A stretch of DNA of 64,000 nucleotides. Source: Comamonas sp. BIGb0152. Lineage in GTDB: Bacteria; Pseudomonadota; Gammaproteobacteria; Burkholderiales; Burkholderiaceae_C. A program made the position numbers and the translations under genes. The stretch covers positions 186,001 through 250,000 of the forward strand of contig NZ_JANUDY010000001.1 in the NCBI RefSeq assembly GCF_024809975.1, written 5' to 3'. Each line of letters begins with the position of its first letter. Position 1 is the stretch's first letter. The notes beneath the pieces were generated by a model. It was not told the DNA's origin, ran no database searches, and worked only from the letters and a program-made list of their open reading frames with translations. Shown here one piece after another: positions 37,143-45,670 of this stretch.

Positions 37143-37157
37143 TGTATAAATATACAG
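37142..37157. promoter_or_regulatory. LexA (SOS) box-like palindrome
   Basis: CTGTATAAATATACAG is a perfect CTGT-N8-ACAG palindrome, the LexA operator form known in gamma- and betaproteobacteria. On the minus strand it falls just before TATTAT (37140-37135), where a -10 element of the small gene 36826-37029 would lie. It is about 110 bp upstream of the surface-protein gene on the plus strand. Confidence 0.65.
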
Positions 37158-37213
37158 CATTTGCGCATCGCCGCCGAACCCACCAGAACTTTCACTATCA
37201 CCACTTTCAGGGA

Positions 37214-37242
37214 TTGACACCCCACTGGCCCTACAGCACATT
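37214..37242 (+). promoter_or_regulatory. Possible sigma-70 promoter for the first surface protein
   Basis: A perfect TTGACA (37214-37219) is followed at 17-base spacing by a weak CACATT. It lies about 50 bp upstream of the translation start. Confidence 0.35.
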
Positions 37243-37269
37243 CAAAATGTCAATATATGTAAAAATCTT

Positions 37270-39153
37270 GTGAAGGTGTACGGCGTGGCCATGAACCATT
37301 TTTTATGCGCGGGAGCGCTTGTAACACTGGCATCCATGGGGACGCACACCAGCGCGCAAGCACAGGCATTTACAGAGGGTTTTAACGACCTCAGCACCCT
37401 TGCAACTAACGGATGGGTGATGAGCAATGCCAGCGTGGCAGTCGGGTCCACCGGCTGGTTTCAAGGCAATCCCCTCACAGCCGGTGGTCCTTTTGACGCT
37501 CAAAGCGGCGCTGCCAATGCGTATATCGGGGCCAACTACAACAACACTGGCAATGTCGGGACGATCAGCAACTGGCTGCTCACGCCCAATCGAACCCTGC
37601 GCAACGGCGATGTACTGACTTTTTACACAAGAAAGGCATCCCCCGACACCTACGCGGATCGGCTGGAAGTGCGTCTCAGCACGAATGGGGCCAGCACATC
37701 TGTCGGCAGTGGCGCTGGTGTGGGTGACTTCACGACGCTGCTGATGAGTGTCAACCCGAGTCTCACCCTGGGGGTCTATCCAACCACTTGGACGCAGTAC
37801 ACCGTCACCGTTGCGGGTCTGCCAGCCCCCACTTCCTCGCGCATGGCCTTCCGCTATTTCGTGACCAGTGGCGGCCTGTCTGGAACCAACTCTGATTACA
37901 TCGGTATCGACAGTGTGAGCTATACGCCCTATGTCTGCCCCACCGTTGCGCTGACACCTGGGGGGGGCCTCAATGGAGGCAATGTGGGGCAGGCTTACAG
38001 CACAGCACTCAGCCAAAGTGGCGCCCTGGGCACTCCAAACTTTGCCGTGACCTCCGGGGCACTGCCACCGGGCTTGACGCTGTCAAGCGACGGCGCCATT
38101 TCTGGCACCCCTACGGCCAGCGGAACCGCCAACTTCACGGCCACTGTGAACGATGCAAGCGGATGTTCGGGCGCCCAGTCCTACTCCATCGCCGTGGAAC
38201 AAGGACCGCAATCCATCACCTTCCCATCACAAAGCCCTTCCAGCCAGCTGTTCGCACCTGGCGGCTCCTTCGCGATCCATCCGCTGGCCTCTGCAAGCTC
38301 CGGTTTGGTCGTCAGCTATGACAGCAGCACCCCAGCGGTGTGCACGGTGGCAGGCACCGATGTTTCTATCAACGGTGGCGGCATCTGCTCGCTCGTCGCA
38401 CAGCAAGCCGGGGATGCGAACTACACCGCAGCACCTTCCCAATCGCAGAGCGTCACGATTGACAAGGCAGCGCAGACCATCAGCTTCAGCTCGTTCATCC
38501 CCGCCAATGCCAAGGTAGGCGGCAGCTATACCATTTCCGCCGACGGTGGTGGCTCCGGCAATCCCGTCAGCTTCTCGGTCGACAGCGACAGCCTGTCGGT
38601 CTGCAGCATCAGCGGCAACCTAGTCTCCTTCAATGGTGCTGGCAACTGCAGCATCAACGCCAACCAACTGGGCAATGCCAACTACAGCGATGCTATCCAG
38701 GTGCAGCAGACGGTCTCCATCGGTCAGGGCGGATCGGGCATCAGCATCAGCTCCAGCCAGAACCCCTCCCTACCCGGTCAGACCGTGACGTTCACCGTGT
38801 CGGTAGTGTTCGATTCCACCACAAGCGCCGCGCTGCAGGCAAAAGCTGCGCCTGTGCCCACGGGCACTGTCGAGATTCTCGAAGGCACAACATCGCTGGG
38901 CAGTGCTGCGCTTGTCAACGGCATAGCCACCGTCACTGCCGAACTGCCCGCCACTGCGGGGGCGCACAGCCTTATTGCCAGCTACAGCGGCGATGCCAAC
39001 TACCCAGCAGCCCAGAGCGAAGCCTTTATCCAATCCGTTGCGACAGCAGTGCCAACGGCGGTGCCTACGCTGTCCGCATGGGCCGCACTCGGCTTGTCCG
39101 CCGGGCTGGCACTTGTCGGACTCACTGCAGTCCGCAGACGCCCTGGCGCATAA
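37270..39153 (+). CDS. Secreted multi-domain surface protein with IPTL-CTERM-like tail
   Basis: 627-residue exported protein. Start is GTG 37270, with an in-frame ATG at 37291 (MNHFLCAGALVTL) as an alternative. The signal peptide ends near TSAQAQA. A choice-of-anchor-J-like N-terminal domain (about 35-220, EGFNDLSTLATNGW) is followed by a He_PIG domain (about 235-315, ALPPGLTLSSDGAISGTP), two Ig-like repeats with paired Cys (about 317-490), and a Big-type Ig domain (about 495-590, TGTVEILEGTTSLGSAAL). The C-terminus is VPTLSAWAAL, a hydrophobic helix and RRRPGA, which fits an IPTL-CTERM sorting signal. It is followed by a strong hairpin. Likely displayed on the cell surface; ligand unknown. 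Confidence 0.85.
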   Translation: MKVYGVAMNHFLCAGALVTLASMGTHTSAQAQAFTEGFNDLSTLATNGWVMSNASVAVGSTGWFQGNPLTAGGPFDAQSGAANAYIGANYNNTGNVGTISNWLLTPNRTLRNGDVLTFYTRKASPDTYADRLEVRLSTNGASTSVGSGAGVGDFTTLLMSVNPSLTLGVYPTTWTQYTVTVAGLPAPTSSRMAFRYFVTSGGLSGTNSDYIGIDSVSYTPYVCPTVALTPGGGLNGGNVGQAYSTALSQSGALGTPNFAVTSGALPPGLTLSSDGAISGTPTASGTANFTATVNDASGCSGAQSYSIAVEQGPQSITFPSQSPSSQLFAPGGSFAIHPLASASSGLVVSYDSSTPAVCTVAGTDVSINGGGICSLVAQQAGDANYTAAPSQSQSVTIDKAAQTISFSSFIPANAKVGGSYTISADGGGSGNPVSFSVDSDSLSVCSISGNLVSFNGAGNCSINANQLGNANYSDAIQVQQTVSIGQGGSGISISSSQNPSLPGQTVTFTVSVVFDSTTSAALQAKAAPVPTGTVEILEGTTSLGSAALVNGIATVTAELPATAGAHSLIASYSGDANYPAAQSEAFIQSVATAVPTAVPTLSAWAALGLSAGLALVGLTAVRRRPGA

Positions 39154-39157
39154 GCGC

Positions 39158-39186
39158 AGCAAGCCACCCCAACGGGGTGGCTTGCT
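39158..39186 (+). terminator. Strong hairpin after the first surface-protein gene
   Basis: AGCAAGCCACCCC-aac-GGGGTGGCTTGCT is a perfect 13-bp stem with a 3-base loop, starting five bases after the stop. No long U-run follows. Confidence 0.6.
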
Positions 39187-39243
39187 TAGCAGTTGTCGCT
39201 GCACCACTCGATCACCACCGGCCATTTTGACCAGGACCCTCCC

Positions 39244-40791
39244 ATGCACACATCACTTCACATGTTGCGGCGCGCATCGCTTTTTGTCATCGCGCTTTTA
39301 TGTACTGCCTTTGCCCATGCGGCCACACTGACGACCACCTATGGCACAGACAATAACCATCGAGGCAATATGTTCGATGTCATGGCCAACCAGGCCATCG
39401 CCATTACGCAGTTTGATATCTCGCCGATGGGAAATACGAATTATGAAATCTATTACCGCGTAGGCACCTGGGTAGGCCATGCCAATTCGCCTGGGGACTG
39501 GACCTTGCTGCAAACAGGACCGGTATCGACACCTGCGCCAGGCTCAGGTGCACCGGTAGTAATGGACACCCCCTTGACCCTGCTTGCCAATGAAACTTAT
39601 GCGTTCTACATCACGTCCACATCGACCGCTGTCAGCTTGAACTACAGCAACGGCAGCAACGTCGGAGCGCTTTTTTCATCAGACCGCGTACTGTCGTTTT
39701 TCGAAGGAGGTGGCATGGAGTACCCCTTCACTGCAGGCACCGGAGCGGTGTACCAGCCGCGGGTCTGGAACGGTGCAATCCACTATGAAATGGTAGGCCC
39801 CGTAAGTCGCCTGGCCGTCAAAACACCTGCCACCGCTACCCAAGGCACGGCGCTTGACTTTAGCGTGACAGCAGTCGATGCCCAGGGCTACCAAGTACCG
39901 AGCTACACCGGGACGGTGCAATTTTCCAGCTCGGATGCGGCTGCAACGCTGCCCGCCAGTGCGGCATTGGTGAATGGCCAGGGCACATTCTCGGCAACAT
40001 TCTTCGCCACCGGTACACAAACGATCGTGGCTACAGATACGGCCACGTCCAGCATCCTCGGCACATCCAACAATACGCTGGTTGCGGCAGCGCCAGTTCC
40101 TGATGCACCGTCCATCACCTCGGCCGTTGCTGGCAATGCAGAGGTAGCGTTGAGCTGGTCCGTGCCTGCGGACAATGGTTCAGCCATCACGGAATATGTG
40201 GTGACAGGCTTGCCCCAGGGCAGTTGCACATCCGAGTCGACGAGTTGCGTGGTCACCGGCTTGACCAACAGCACCCCCTACACCTTTACGGTGGTGGCCA
40301 AGAATCTCGGCGGCAGCAGCGCCCCTTCGGCTGCAAGCGCTAGCGTCACTCCTAGCGCCGATTTGCTCTTCTCTGGCGCAGGCCCAACCATTGTTCTGGC
40401 ACAAGGTGCCGTGGGCCAGAGTTACAACACGTCGATCCTGATCAGTGGCGGCCTGCCACCCTACAGCTTCGCACTGAGCGGCAACCTGCCTGCGGGCCTC
40501 AGCCTCAACACCGACACCGGCGTGATCAGCGGAACGCCCACTGCGGCGCAGACGGAAGAGTTCAGCATCACGGTCATGGACAGCGTAGGCGCACAGCAAT
40601 CCATGGACAAGGCAGTGGCCGTCCACACCGCAACGCAGAGCTTCAGCATCACCATCACGGCGGCACCCGTGGCGGCCACGCCAACGCCGGTTCCTGGCTT
40701 GGGCGCTTGGGCGCTGCTGGCACTGTCTTCCTTGATGGTGCTCCTGGGCATCGCACGGGGCCGTGGCCGGTCCCAATCCTGGTCGCGCTGA
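39244..40791 (+). CDS. Secreted FN3/He_PIG surface protein with IPTL-like tail
   Basis: 515-residue exported protein from ATG 39244 (MHTSLHMLRRASL); signal peptide cleavage after AFAHA. An N-terminal beta domain of about 180 residues (TYGTDNNHRGNMFDVMANQA) is followed by an Ig-like domain (about 200-285), an FN3 domain (about 292-378, ITSAVAGNAEVALSWSVP and STPYTFTVVAKN) and a He_PIG domain (about 388-480, GLPPYSFALSGNLPAGLSL). The tail has TPTPVPGLGAWALLAL, a membrane-length hydrophobic stretch and RGRGRS. This is a divergent IPTL-CTERM-type signal. It lies 90 bp after the first surface gene, behind the hairpin. Confidence 0.85.
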   Translation: MHTSLHMLRRASLFVIALLCTAFAHAATLTTTYGTDNNHRGNMFDVMANQAIAITQFDISPMGNTNYEIYYRVGTWVGHANSPGDWTLLQTGPVSTPAPGSGAPVVMDTPLTLLANETYAFYITSTSTAVSLNYSNGSNVGALFSSDRVLSFFEGGGMEYPFTAGTGAVYQPRVWNGAIHYEMVGPVSRLAVKTPATATQGTALDFSVTAVDAQGYQVPSYTGTVQFSSSDAAATLPASAALVNGQGTFSATFFATGTQTIVATDTATSSILGTSNNTLVAAAPVPDAPSITSAVAGNAEVALSWSVPADNGSAITEYVVTGLPQGSCTSESTSCVVTGLTNSTPYTFTVVAKNLGGSSAPSAASASVTPSADLLFSGAGPTIVLAQGAVGQSYNTSILISGGLPPYSFALSGNLPAGLSLNTDTGVISGTPTAAQTEEFSITVMDSVGAQQSMDKAVAVHTATQSFSITITAAPVAATPTPVPGLGAWALLALSSLMVLLGIARGRGRSQSWSR

Positions 40792-40802
40792 GCGGCTCAT
40801 CA

Positions 40803-40839
40803 GGTCTGGAGAGTGGACACTGCCCCACCTCTCCAGACC
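40803..40839 (+). terminator. Hairpin after the second surface-protein gene
   Basis: GGTCTGGAGAG (40803-40813) and CTCTCCAGACC (40829-40839) form a perfect 11-bp stem with a 15-base loop, just after the stop codon. Confidence 0.55.
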
Positions 40840-40944
40840 AGCGCAACCCGCGCTCCCTAAAAATATCTAACAGGCCGGGAATAATCTAGCTATGCCATCC
40901 GTCTACAGAGGTGTTCCTCCACCCAACCCTGAAAGACGGTCGCC

Positions 40945-41319
40945 ATGAAAACCCCTTACGCCTCCCTGATCGCCCTGTCACTGGCAGCCCTGCTGGCCCC
41001 TTTGGCCCAGGCTGAGCCTGTGGCCAAGATGGCCAATGGCATGCTAGTCAATGCCAGCGGCATGACGCTCTACACCTTCGACAAGGACGTGGCCGGCAGC
41101 CACAAGAGCATGTGCAATGGCCCTTGCATTGCGCTGTGGCCAGCGGTCTCGGCGCCTGCCGATGCCAAGCCTGAAGGGGCCTACTCCATCATCACCCGCG
41201 ACGACGGCAGCAAGCAGTGGGCCTACCAGGGCAAACCGCTGTATACCTATACTGCGGACAAAAAGGCCGGCGACGCCACGGGCGACAACTTCAAGGACGT
41301 CTGGCACGTCATCAAGTAA
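40945..41319 (+). CDS. Small secreted COG4315-type repeat protein
   Basis: 124-residue periplasmic protein. Signal peptide ends at LAQA (about residue 23). The mature part contains the repeat pattern of the secreted Yx(F/W/Y)xxD family: GMTLYTFDKDVAGSHKSMCN, CIALWPAVSAP and GKPLYTYTADKKAGDATGD. It has no lipobox Cys, so it should be soluble. It lies immediately upstream of an ECF sigma factor and its anti-sigma factor, and proteins of this type often accompany such sigma genes. A stress-response role is inferred. Confidence 0.85.
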   Translation: MKTPYASLIALSLAALLAPLAQAEPVAKMANGMLVNASGMTLYTFDKDVAGSHKSMCNGPCIALWPAVSAPADAKPEGAYSIITRDDGSKQWAYQGKPLYTYTADKKAGDATGDNFKDVWHVIK

Positions 41320-41376
41320 GCGCTGGCCGCTGCTGATCCTCTCATCCCCTGATCCCCTATCCCCAGCTGCCACCCC

Positions 41377-41919
41377 ATGCGCGCACAGGACGAAGCCGAG
41401 ATTGTGGCCTGCATCCCCAGCCTGCGGCGCTATGCGCGCGGGCTGGTCTCCGACCCCGACCGGGCCGATGACCTGGTGCAGGACACCTTGGAACGCGCCT
41501 GGTCGCGCTTTTCCATGTGGCAAAAGCGCAATGAGCTGCGGGCCTGGATGTTTGGCATCATGCACAACCATTTCATCGACCGCCTGCGGGCCCAGCGCAG
41601 CCGGCCCGAAGACAGCGCGGGCGACGATCTGCCTGAGCTACCCCAACGCGCCCAGCAAACCGATGCGCTGGAAGTGCGTGACCTGGACCGCCTGCTGCAG
41701 CGCCTGCCGCCCGAGCAGCGCGAGGTATTGCTGCTCGTCAGCGTCGAAGCGCTGAGCTACCAAGAGGTGGCGCAAATCACCGGCGTGCCGCTGGGCACGG
41801 TGATGTCGCGGCTCTCGCGTGCCCGCGCCAGACTGCGCGACGAGATGGCTGGCGCTGGTCAGGGCAAGGCGCAGGACACCGTCAGCAGCGCCGCACAAAA
41901 AATTCAACGGGTGAAGTGA
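41377..41919 (+). CDS. ECF RNA polymerase sigma factor
   Basis: 180-residue group-4 sigma factor. Region 2 is at about residues 12-78 (LRRYARGLVSDPDRADDLVQ, then AWMFGIMHNHFIDRLR), and region 4 at about 105-160 (RLPPEQREVLLLVSVEALSY, GVPLGTVMSRLSRARARL). No extra domains are seen. The anti-sigma gene overlaps or adjoins its stop. With the upstream COG4315 protein it forms a likely autoregulated unit. The inducing signal is unknown. Confidence 0.93.
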   Translation: MRAQDEAEIVACIPSLRRYARGLVSDPDRADDLVQDTLERAWSRFSMWQKRNELRAWMFGIMHNHFIDRLRAQRSRPEDSAGDDLPELPQRAQQTDALEVRDLDRLLQRLPPEQREVLLLVSVEALSYQEVAQITGVPLGTVMSRLSRARARLRDEMAGAGQGKAQDTVSSAAQKIQRVK

Positions 41920-41921
41920 CC

Positions 41922-42791
41922 ATGGACCAGCCCCCTCTCAAAGCCCTGGACGCCAGTCCGACGCCCCCGGTGACCGAGGCCGATCTGCATGCCTATGTCG
42001 ACCAGCAGTTGCCCAGCGCGCGCCACATCCAGGTGGCGCAATACCTGCAGGACCACCCGGAAGAGCGCGCCCGGGTGCAGGATTGGCAGCAGCAAAATGC
42101 GCGGCTGCGCGAGATGCTGGCGCCCGTGATGGATGAGCCTTTGCCCATGGGCTTGCCCTTGCGCCCCACGCACAGCGCCATGCCCTGGCGCAGCCTGGCT
42201 GCCGGCTTGCTGGTGGCGGTTATCAGCGCCGGCGCTGCCTGGTCAATCCGTGGCGCGGTCGATGCCAAGGCCATCCAGGTCGCGATGGCTGGCCAGCCCG
42301 CAGCCCACACCCCATCATCCGCCCCACCCCAACGTTTGCCCGCCAGCGGCAGCGCCTTGAGCGGCTTTGCCCAGCGCGCCGCGATTGCGCATACGGTCTA
42401 CAGTCCCGATGTGCGGCGCCCGGTGGAGATTGGTGCCGAGCAAGAGCAGGCGCTGGTCACCTGGCTCACCAAGCGCATGGGCACCACCGTGCAGCCACCG
42501 CCGCTCACGGCGCTGGGCTACCGGCTCATCGGTGGCCGCCTGCTGCCGGGCGGCAGCGGGCCGGTGGCGCAGTTCATGTACGAGACCGGGGCGGGACTGC
42601 GCCTGACCCTCTACGTCACCCGCGAGGTGCCCGGCACGGGCGATGTGCAGTTCAAGTTCGGCCAGGCGGGGCCGGTCAACGTGTTCTATTGGGTGGAGAA
42701 CCACCTGGGCTACGCCATCTCGGCCGGTGCCGACCGGGCCGAGCTGCTGCGCGTCTCGCAGGCGGTGTACCAGCATCTGCAGCAGGACTGA
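41922..42791 (+). CDS. Transmembrane anti-sigma factor
   Basis: 289-residue single-pass membrane protein. The cytoplasmic N-terminal anti-sigma domain (about 15-60) has the pattern EADLHAYVDQQLPSARHIQV and EERARVQDWQQQNARLREML. No CxxC zinc motif is present. A transmembrane helix follows at about 88-107 (SLAAGLLVAVISAGAAW), then a ~180-residue periplasmic domain. Start taken at the ATG at 41922; a GTG at 41916 overlapping the sigma-factor stop is possible. It should hold the ECF factor inactive until a periplasmic signal arrives. Confidence 0.87.
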   Translation: MDQPPLKALDASPTPPVTEADLHAYVDQQLPSARHIQVAQYLQDHPEERARVQDWQQQNARLREMLAPVMDEPLPMGLPLRPTHSAMPWRSLAAGLLVAVISAGAAWSIRGAVDAKAIQVAMAGQPAAHTPSSAPPQRLPASGSALSGFAQRAAIAHTVYSPDVRRPVEIGAEQEQALVTWLTKRMGTTVQPPPLTALGYRLIGGRLLPGGSGPVAQFMYETGAGLRLTLYVTREVPGTGDVQFKFGQAGPVNVFYWVENHLGYAISAGADRAELLRVSQAVYQHLQQD

Positions 42792-42800
42792 TCGGCTGCG

Positions 42801-42839
42801 CCCTGGCTGGCAGGGTCAGAGCGGCTGCTTCCAGCAGCC
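42801..42839. terminator. Two hairpins between convergent genes
   Basis: CCCTG-gctgg-CAGGG (42801-42815) and GGCTGCT-tcc-AGCAGCC (42823-42839) lie between the anti-sigma gene and the small minus-strand gene. Possible bidirectional terminator; no clear U-tract. Confidence 0.4.
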
Positions 42840-42860
42840 AGTGCCTGGCTTGGAACCCCG

Positions 42861-43034
42861 TCAGTCGCCCTGGTGCTTGGCATGCTGCATCGCTGCGAGC
42901 CTGCGGTACTTTTCAAAAGTCTTGCTGATATCCGTGGAGACCGAAGGCACATAGCGCTTCGCTTTCTCGCCGCGATGGGCCACCAGCGGACGAGTCGGCA
43001 TGGTCAGCATCGGAAATGATGGCTGGTTGTGCAT
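42861..43034 (-). CDS. Small basic hypothetical protein
   Basis: 57-residue ORF starting at the ATG at 43034 (MHNQPSFPMLTMPTRPL). AAAGGAG is placed six bases upstream, an excellent ribosome-binding site and the best evidence for the gene. The protein is rich in Lys/Arg and has a helical C-terminal part (KTFEKYRRLAAMQHAKHQ). There is no signal peptide, membrane helix or recognised family. It is convergent with the anti-sigma gene and has a 400-bp gap upstream, so it is probably transcribed alone. Confidence 0.62.
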   Translation of the reverse strand: MHNQPSFPMLTMPTRPLVAHRGEKAKRYVPSVSTDISKTFEKYRRLAAMQHAKHQGD

Positions 43035-43434
43035 ACCCAACTCCTTTCGCAAAAGACTTGTTAATCGATTCAGTCAATGACTTAAGAATGTAAGCCTTGC
43101 TTGTGCAAAGTCAAGACGCAGATCGAGATGGCCCGGGTTTGGTTGTAATCAATTGCAAACTGAGTGCAGGCACACGCGGCCCATTCGGCAGAGCCGGATG
43201 CTGGCTGCTGGCAGCGCCTTTTGGGACGGCGGCGCAACAAGCCGCCCACGCCCACACCATTGCCATGGCCATTGCTCCAGCCCAGGCGCGGATGCGCAGA
43301 TGCGCGGATGCACCCGCCACCACCGGTTAGAGATTGCTGACAATCTATTTCAATAATTTCATACAGAATCCATATCTTCAAGAACGCAGCCAGGGCCTTT
43401 GCCAGGGATTGCTTTCCACGATTGGAGGTTCCCC
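43035..43434. other. Intergenic region, no gene seen
   Basis: Four hundred bases between the small basic protein gene and the FHA gene. The left end is AT-rich and probably holds the promoter of the small gene (a minus-strand TTGACT at 43077-43072). The overlapping ORFs on both strands have poor composition and no ribosome-binding sites. A short imperfect repeat of GCGGATGCGCAGAT type lies near 43289-43314. Confidence 0.5.
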
Positions 43435-43755
43435 GTGCCAGCGCTCATTCAGGTCCGTTACGCCACATCATCGTCTCCTAGCCCGCTCAAGCTCAGCAAA
43501 GGCCGCACACAGATTGGTCGTGATCTGGGCTGCGGTCTGCGGCTGGAGGACCAGGGCGTCAGCCGGGACCATGGTGCCTTCACCTATTACATCGGGGTGC
43601 TGATGGTGGAGGACCACGACAGCACCAATGGCATCTTCGTCAACGGCGCCAGGGTCAAGCGCCAGGTGCTGTATGCCGGCGATCGTGTCAAGGTGGGACC
43701 GACCGAGATATACATCCAAAAGGGCTCCGCCGCGTCTTCGCCAGACACCCCCTAA
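43435..43755 (+). CDS. Stand-alone FHA-domain protein
   Basis: 106-residue protein consisting almost entirely of one forkhead-associated domain, which binds phosphothreonine. Conserved features are GRTQIGRDLGCGLRLED (Gly-Arg loop), VSRDHGAF (SxxH) and DHDSTNGIFVNGARVK (NG loop). Start taken at GTG 43435 because GGAGG lies six bases before it (43424-43428); the ATG at 43399 lacks a comparable site. A partner kinase could be the Hanks kinase at 27.7-28.7 kb, but that is only inference. No other domain is present, so it may be an adaptor. Confidence 0.85.
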   Translation: MPALIQVRYATSSSPSPLKLSKGRTQIGRDLGCGLRLEDQGVSRDHGAFTYYIGVLMVEDHDSTNGIFVNGARVKRQVLYAGDRVKVGPTEIYIQKGSAASSPDTP

Positions 43756-44055
43756 CCGCCCCGACGCGCACCAACCCGCTGGCTTGCGCATGCCGCCAGG
43801 CCCCGCCGCCGCCGCGCCCGTTTCGTCTGCACAGGGCATGCAAACAGCAGCTTGCCAGCCTGCGAAACGGCGCGTTTTATTTCTGCTACGGGTCAACAAA
43901 AAATGGGTGCTGGTTTTTAAAATTCAGGCATTTTGTTGATTATTTTTACAACTAGCAACGTTCATACGGCCCAGCGGTGCCTTCAAGCAGACGTTGGCGC
44001 AAGGCCCTGGTCTGTGCACTGGTGCAGCAAAACCCGACCAGGGTGATTCATAGAA
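43756..44055. other. Intergenic region, probable promoter of the next surface gene
   Basis: Three hundred bases with no supported gene. The left half is GC-rich; an AT-rich stretch at about 43905-43960 (including TTGTTGATTATTTTTAC) is the likely promoter area for the surface protein at 44056. No riboswitch-like structure was recognised. Confidence 0.4.
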
Positions 44056-45642
44056 ATGGATGGATTCATGAAGTCGATGTGTGCTCGGATGGTGGGTCGA
44101 TACCGCCTGGGGATGGCGGCCTTGTGGCTCGCAGGGGCCGCCGGCCCCAGCCTGGCACAGCCCTATGTGTTTGCGCCTGCCAGCGCCTTCGGCTATGACG
44201 GCTGGGTCGCCGGCTGGATGAGCAACCGCCCGCCAGGAACGCTGACCCAGGATTGGTACCCTGGCTCAGGCGAAGACAGTGTGGGCGCCACCCCGGTCTC
44301 AGGCCCTACGCATGACACGACCTTCCTGTCCAGCACCGGCGCACAGCGCTTTGGCACCGGCTTGAGCGCCAGTCCCGACCCTACTTTTCCGGATTTTCAA
44401 GTCATCTCTGGTCTGGCCACCAATACGGCCGCAGCGGCCATGCTTGCCGGGCAGTACATCGATTTCCCTTTCACCACCGGCACCATGCAGTATGCGGATG
44501 CGACCGCATCGGCTGCGCTGTTCTATGTCAATGCCGCCTTCACTGCAAAACGCTGGAACCTGAACGGCAACCTGCATCCGCGCGCCTTTGGCTATGCCGC
44601 CTATATCGTGGATGCCGGCGGCAATCCGGTTGGCGAGCCAATACAGCAGGTGGATGACGTCAGCACGGTGGCTGGGGATGGTTTTCAAGTGGTCCGCGCA
44701 CCGGATGGACCCGGCCCCGGCATCGTGCTGCAGCCCGGCACGCCCTACGCCTTGCGCTTCTACCTCTACCGTACGCCTGCCAACAGCGATAACAAGGCAT
44801 CCTGGGATGACACCTTATTCACGATGAGCCGCCAAACGCTGGCGGAAATCGTCGTGAATGCCAGCGCGGTATCTGCAGTTCCCGCCGGTGCGCAGAACAA
44901 CTACAGCTATAGCTTCAGTGTCTACAACAACGGGCCTGATGCGACCACCGCGCTGGTGTCAGACCCCTTGCCTGCGGCAGCCAACGGCGCTACGGCCAGC
45001 TGGTCATGCACGCTGCAGCCTTCGGGCGCACCCTGCGCCAGCCCATCGGGCACCGGGCCCCTCAGTGCCGTTGCGCAGCCTTTGGCTTCCGGGCAGACAG
45101 CCGTGTATACGGTGTCCTGGTCCGGCCCGGGCATCACGGCGGCCAGCACCCATACCGTCACGGCGCTGCCCGCACCAGGCAGCCCGACCGATCCCATCGT
45201 CAGCAACAACACGGCCGAACTCCCACTCAGCCCTCCCACGATCACGGCGGTGGACGATGCAGTGACCTTGGCCACCCACACCAGCAGCGCCGCAACGGCC
45301 GTGGCTGCCAACGACAGCGGCAGCAACGGGCAGGTGGACCCCGCGAGCCTGAGCTTGGCCACGCCACCCGCCGCGGGCTCGGTCAGCTGTGAAGCGGGTA
45401 TTTGTAGCTTTGTGCCGCCAGCGGGCGGGCTGACCAGCCCGGTGAGCTACCAGTACAAGGTGTGCCTGGCAGCGCCTAACCAGACGGTATGCACCACGGC
45501 GACGGTTCGCGTCTCCGCGCTACAACCCGCTGCCGTGCCGCCAACGCCCACGCCGGTACCGACGGCGGGGGCCTATAGCCTGTCCTTGCTGGCCTTGCTG
45601 CTGGGCACCCTCGGCATCCACCGCCAGCGCCGCCGTCGCTAA
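44056..45642 (+). CDS. Secreted DUF11-domain surface protein with IPTL-like tail
   Basis: 528-residue exported protein. Start ATG 44056; ATG 44068 (MKSMCARM) is an alternative. The signal peptide ends near GPSLAQ (about 35). A ~230-residue N-terminal beta domain of unknown type (SAFGYDGWVAGWMSN) is followed by a DUF11 domain (about 270-390, NNYSYSFSVYNNGPDATTAL), an Ig/cadherin-like domain (about 395-500, ITAVDDAVTLATHTSS) and the tail TPTPVPTAGAYSLSLLALLL ending in HRQRRRR. The tail keeps the Pro linker, hydrophobic segment and basic end of IPTL-CTERM signals but has GAYSL in place of the usual W-containing motif. Confidence 0.82.
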   Translation: MDGFMKSMCARMVGRYRLGMAALWLAGAAGPSLAQPYVFAPASAFGYDGWVAGWMSNRPPGTLTQDWYPGSGEDSVGATPVSGPTHDTTFLSSTGAQRFGTGLSASPDPTFPDFQVISGLATNTAAAAMLAGQYIDFPFTTGTMQYADATASAALFYVNAAFTAKRWNLNGNLHPRAFGYAAYIVDAGGNPVGEPIQQVDDVSTVAGDGFQVVRAPDGPGPGIVLQPGTPYALRFYLYRTPANSDNKASWDDTLFTMSRQTLAEIVVNASAVSAVPAGAQNNYSYSFSVYNNGPDATTALVSDPLPAAANGATASWSCTLQPSGAPCASPSGTGPLSAVAQPLASGQTAVYTVSWSGPGITAASTHTVTALPAPGSPTDPIVSNNTAELPLSPPTITAVDDAVTLATHTSSAATAVAANDSGSNGQVDPASLSLATPPAAGSVSCEAGICSFVPPAGGLTSPVSYQYKVCLAAPNQTVCTTATVRVSALQPAAVPPTPTPVPTAGAYSLSLLALLLGTLGIHRQRRRR

Positions 45643-45670
45643 GCGCAGTGATGGCGTGGCTGGCCTGCTC

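Noticed and set aside
37030..37269. Possible cyclic-di-GMP riboswitch ahead of the first surface gene
   Set aside because: I looked for the conserved GEMM core and did not find it; the symmetry there is explained by the LexA-type and adjacent palindromes.
43082..43381. Overlapping 60-99-residue ORFs in the 400-bp gap
   Set aside because: Several frames on both strands are open only because of GC content; none has a good ribosome-binding site.
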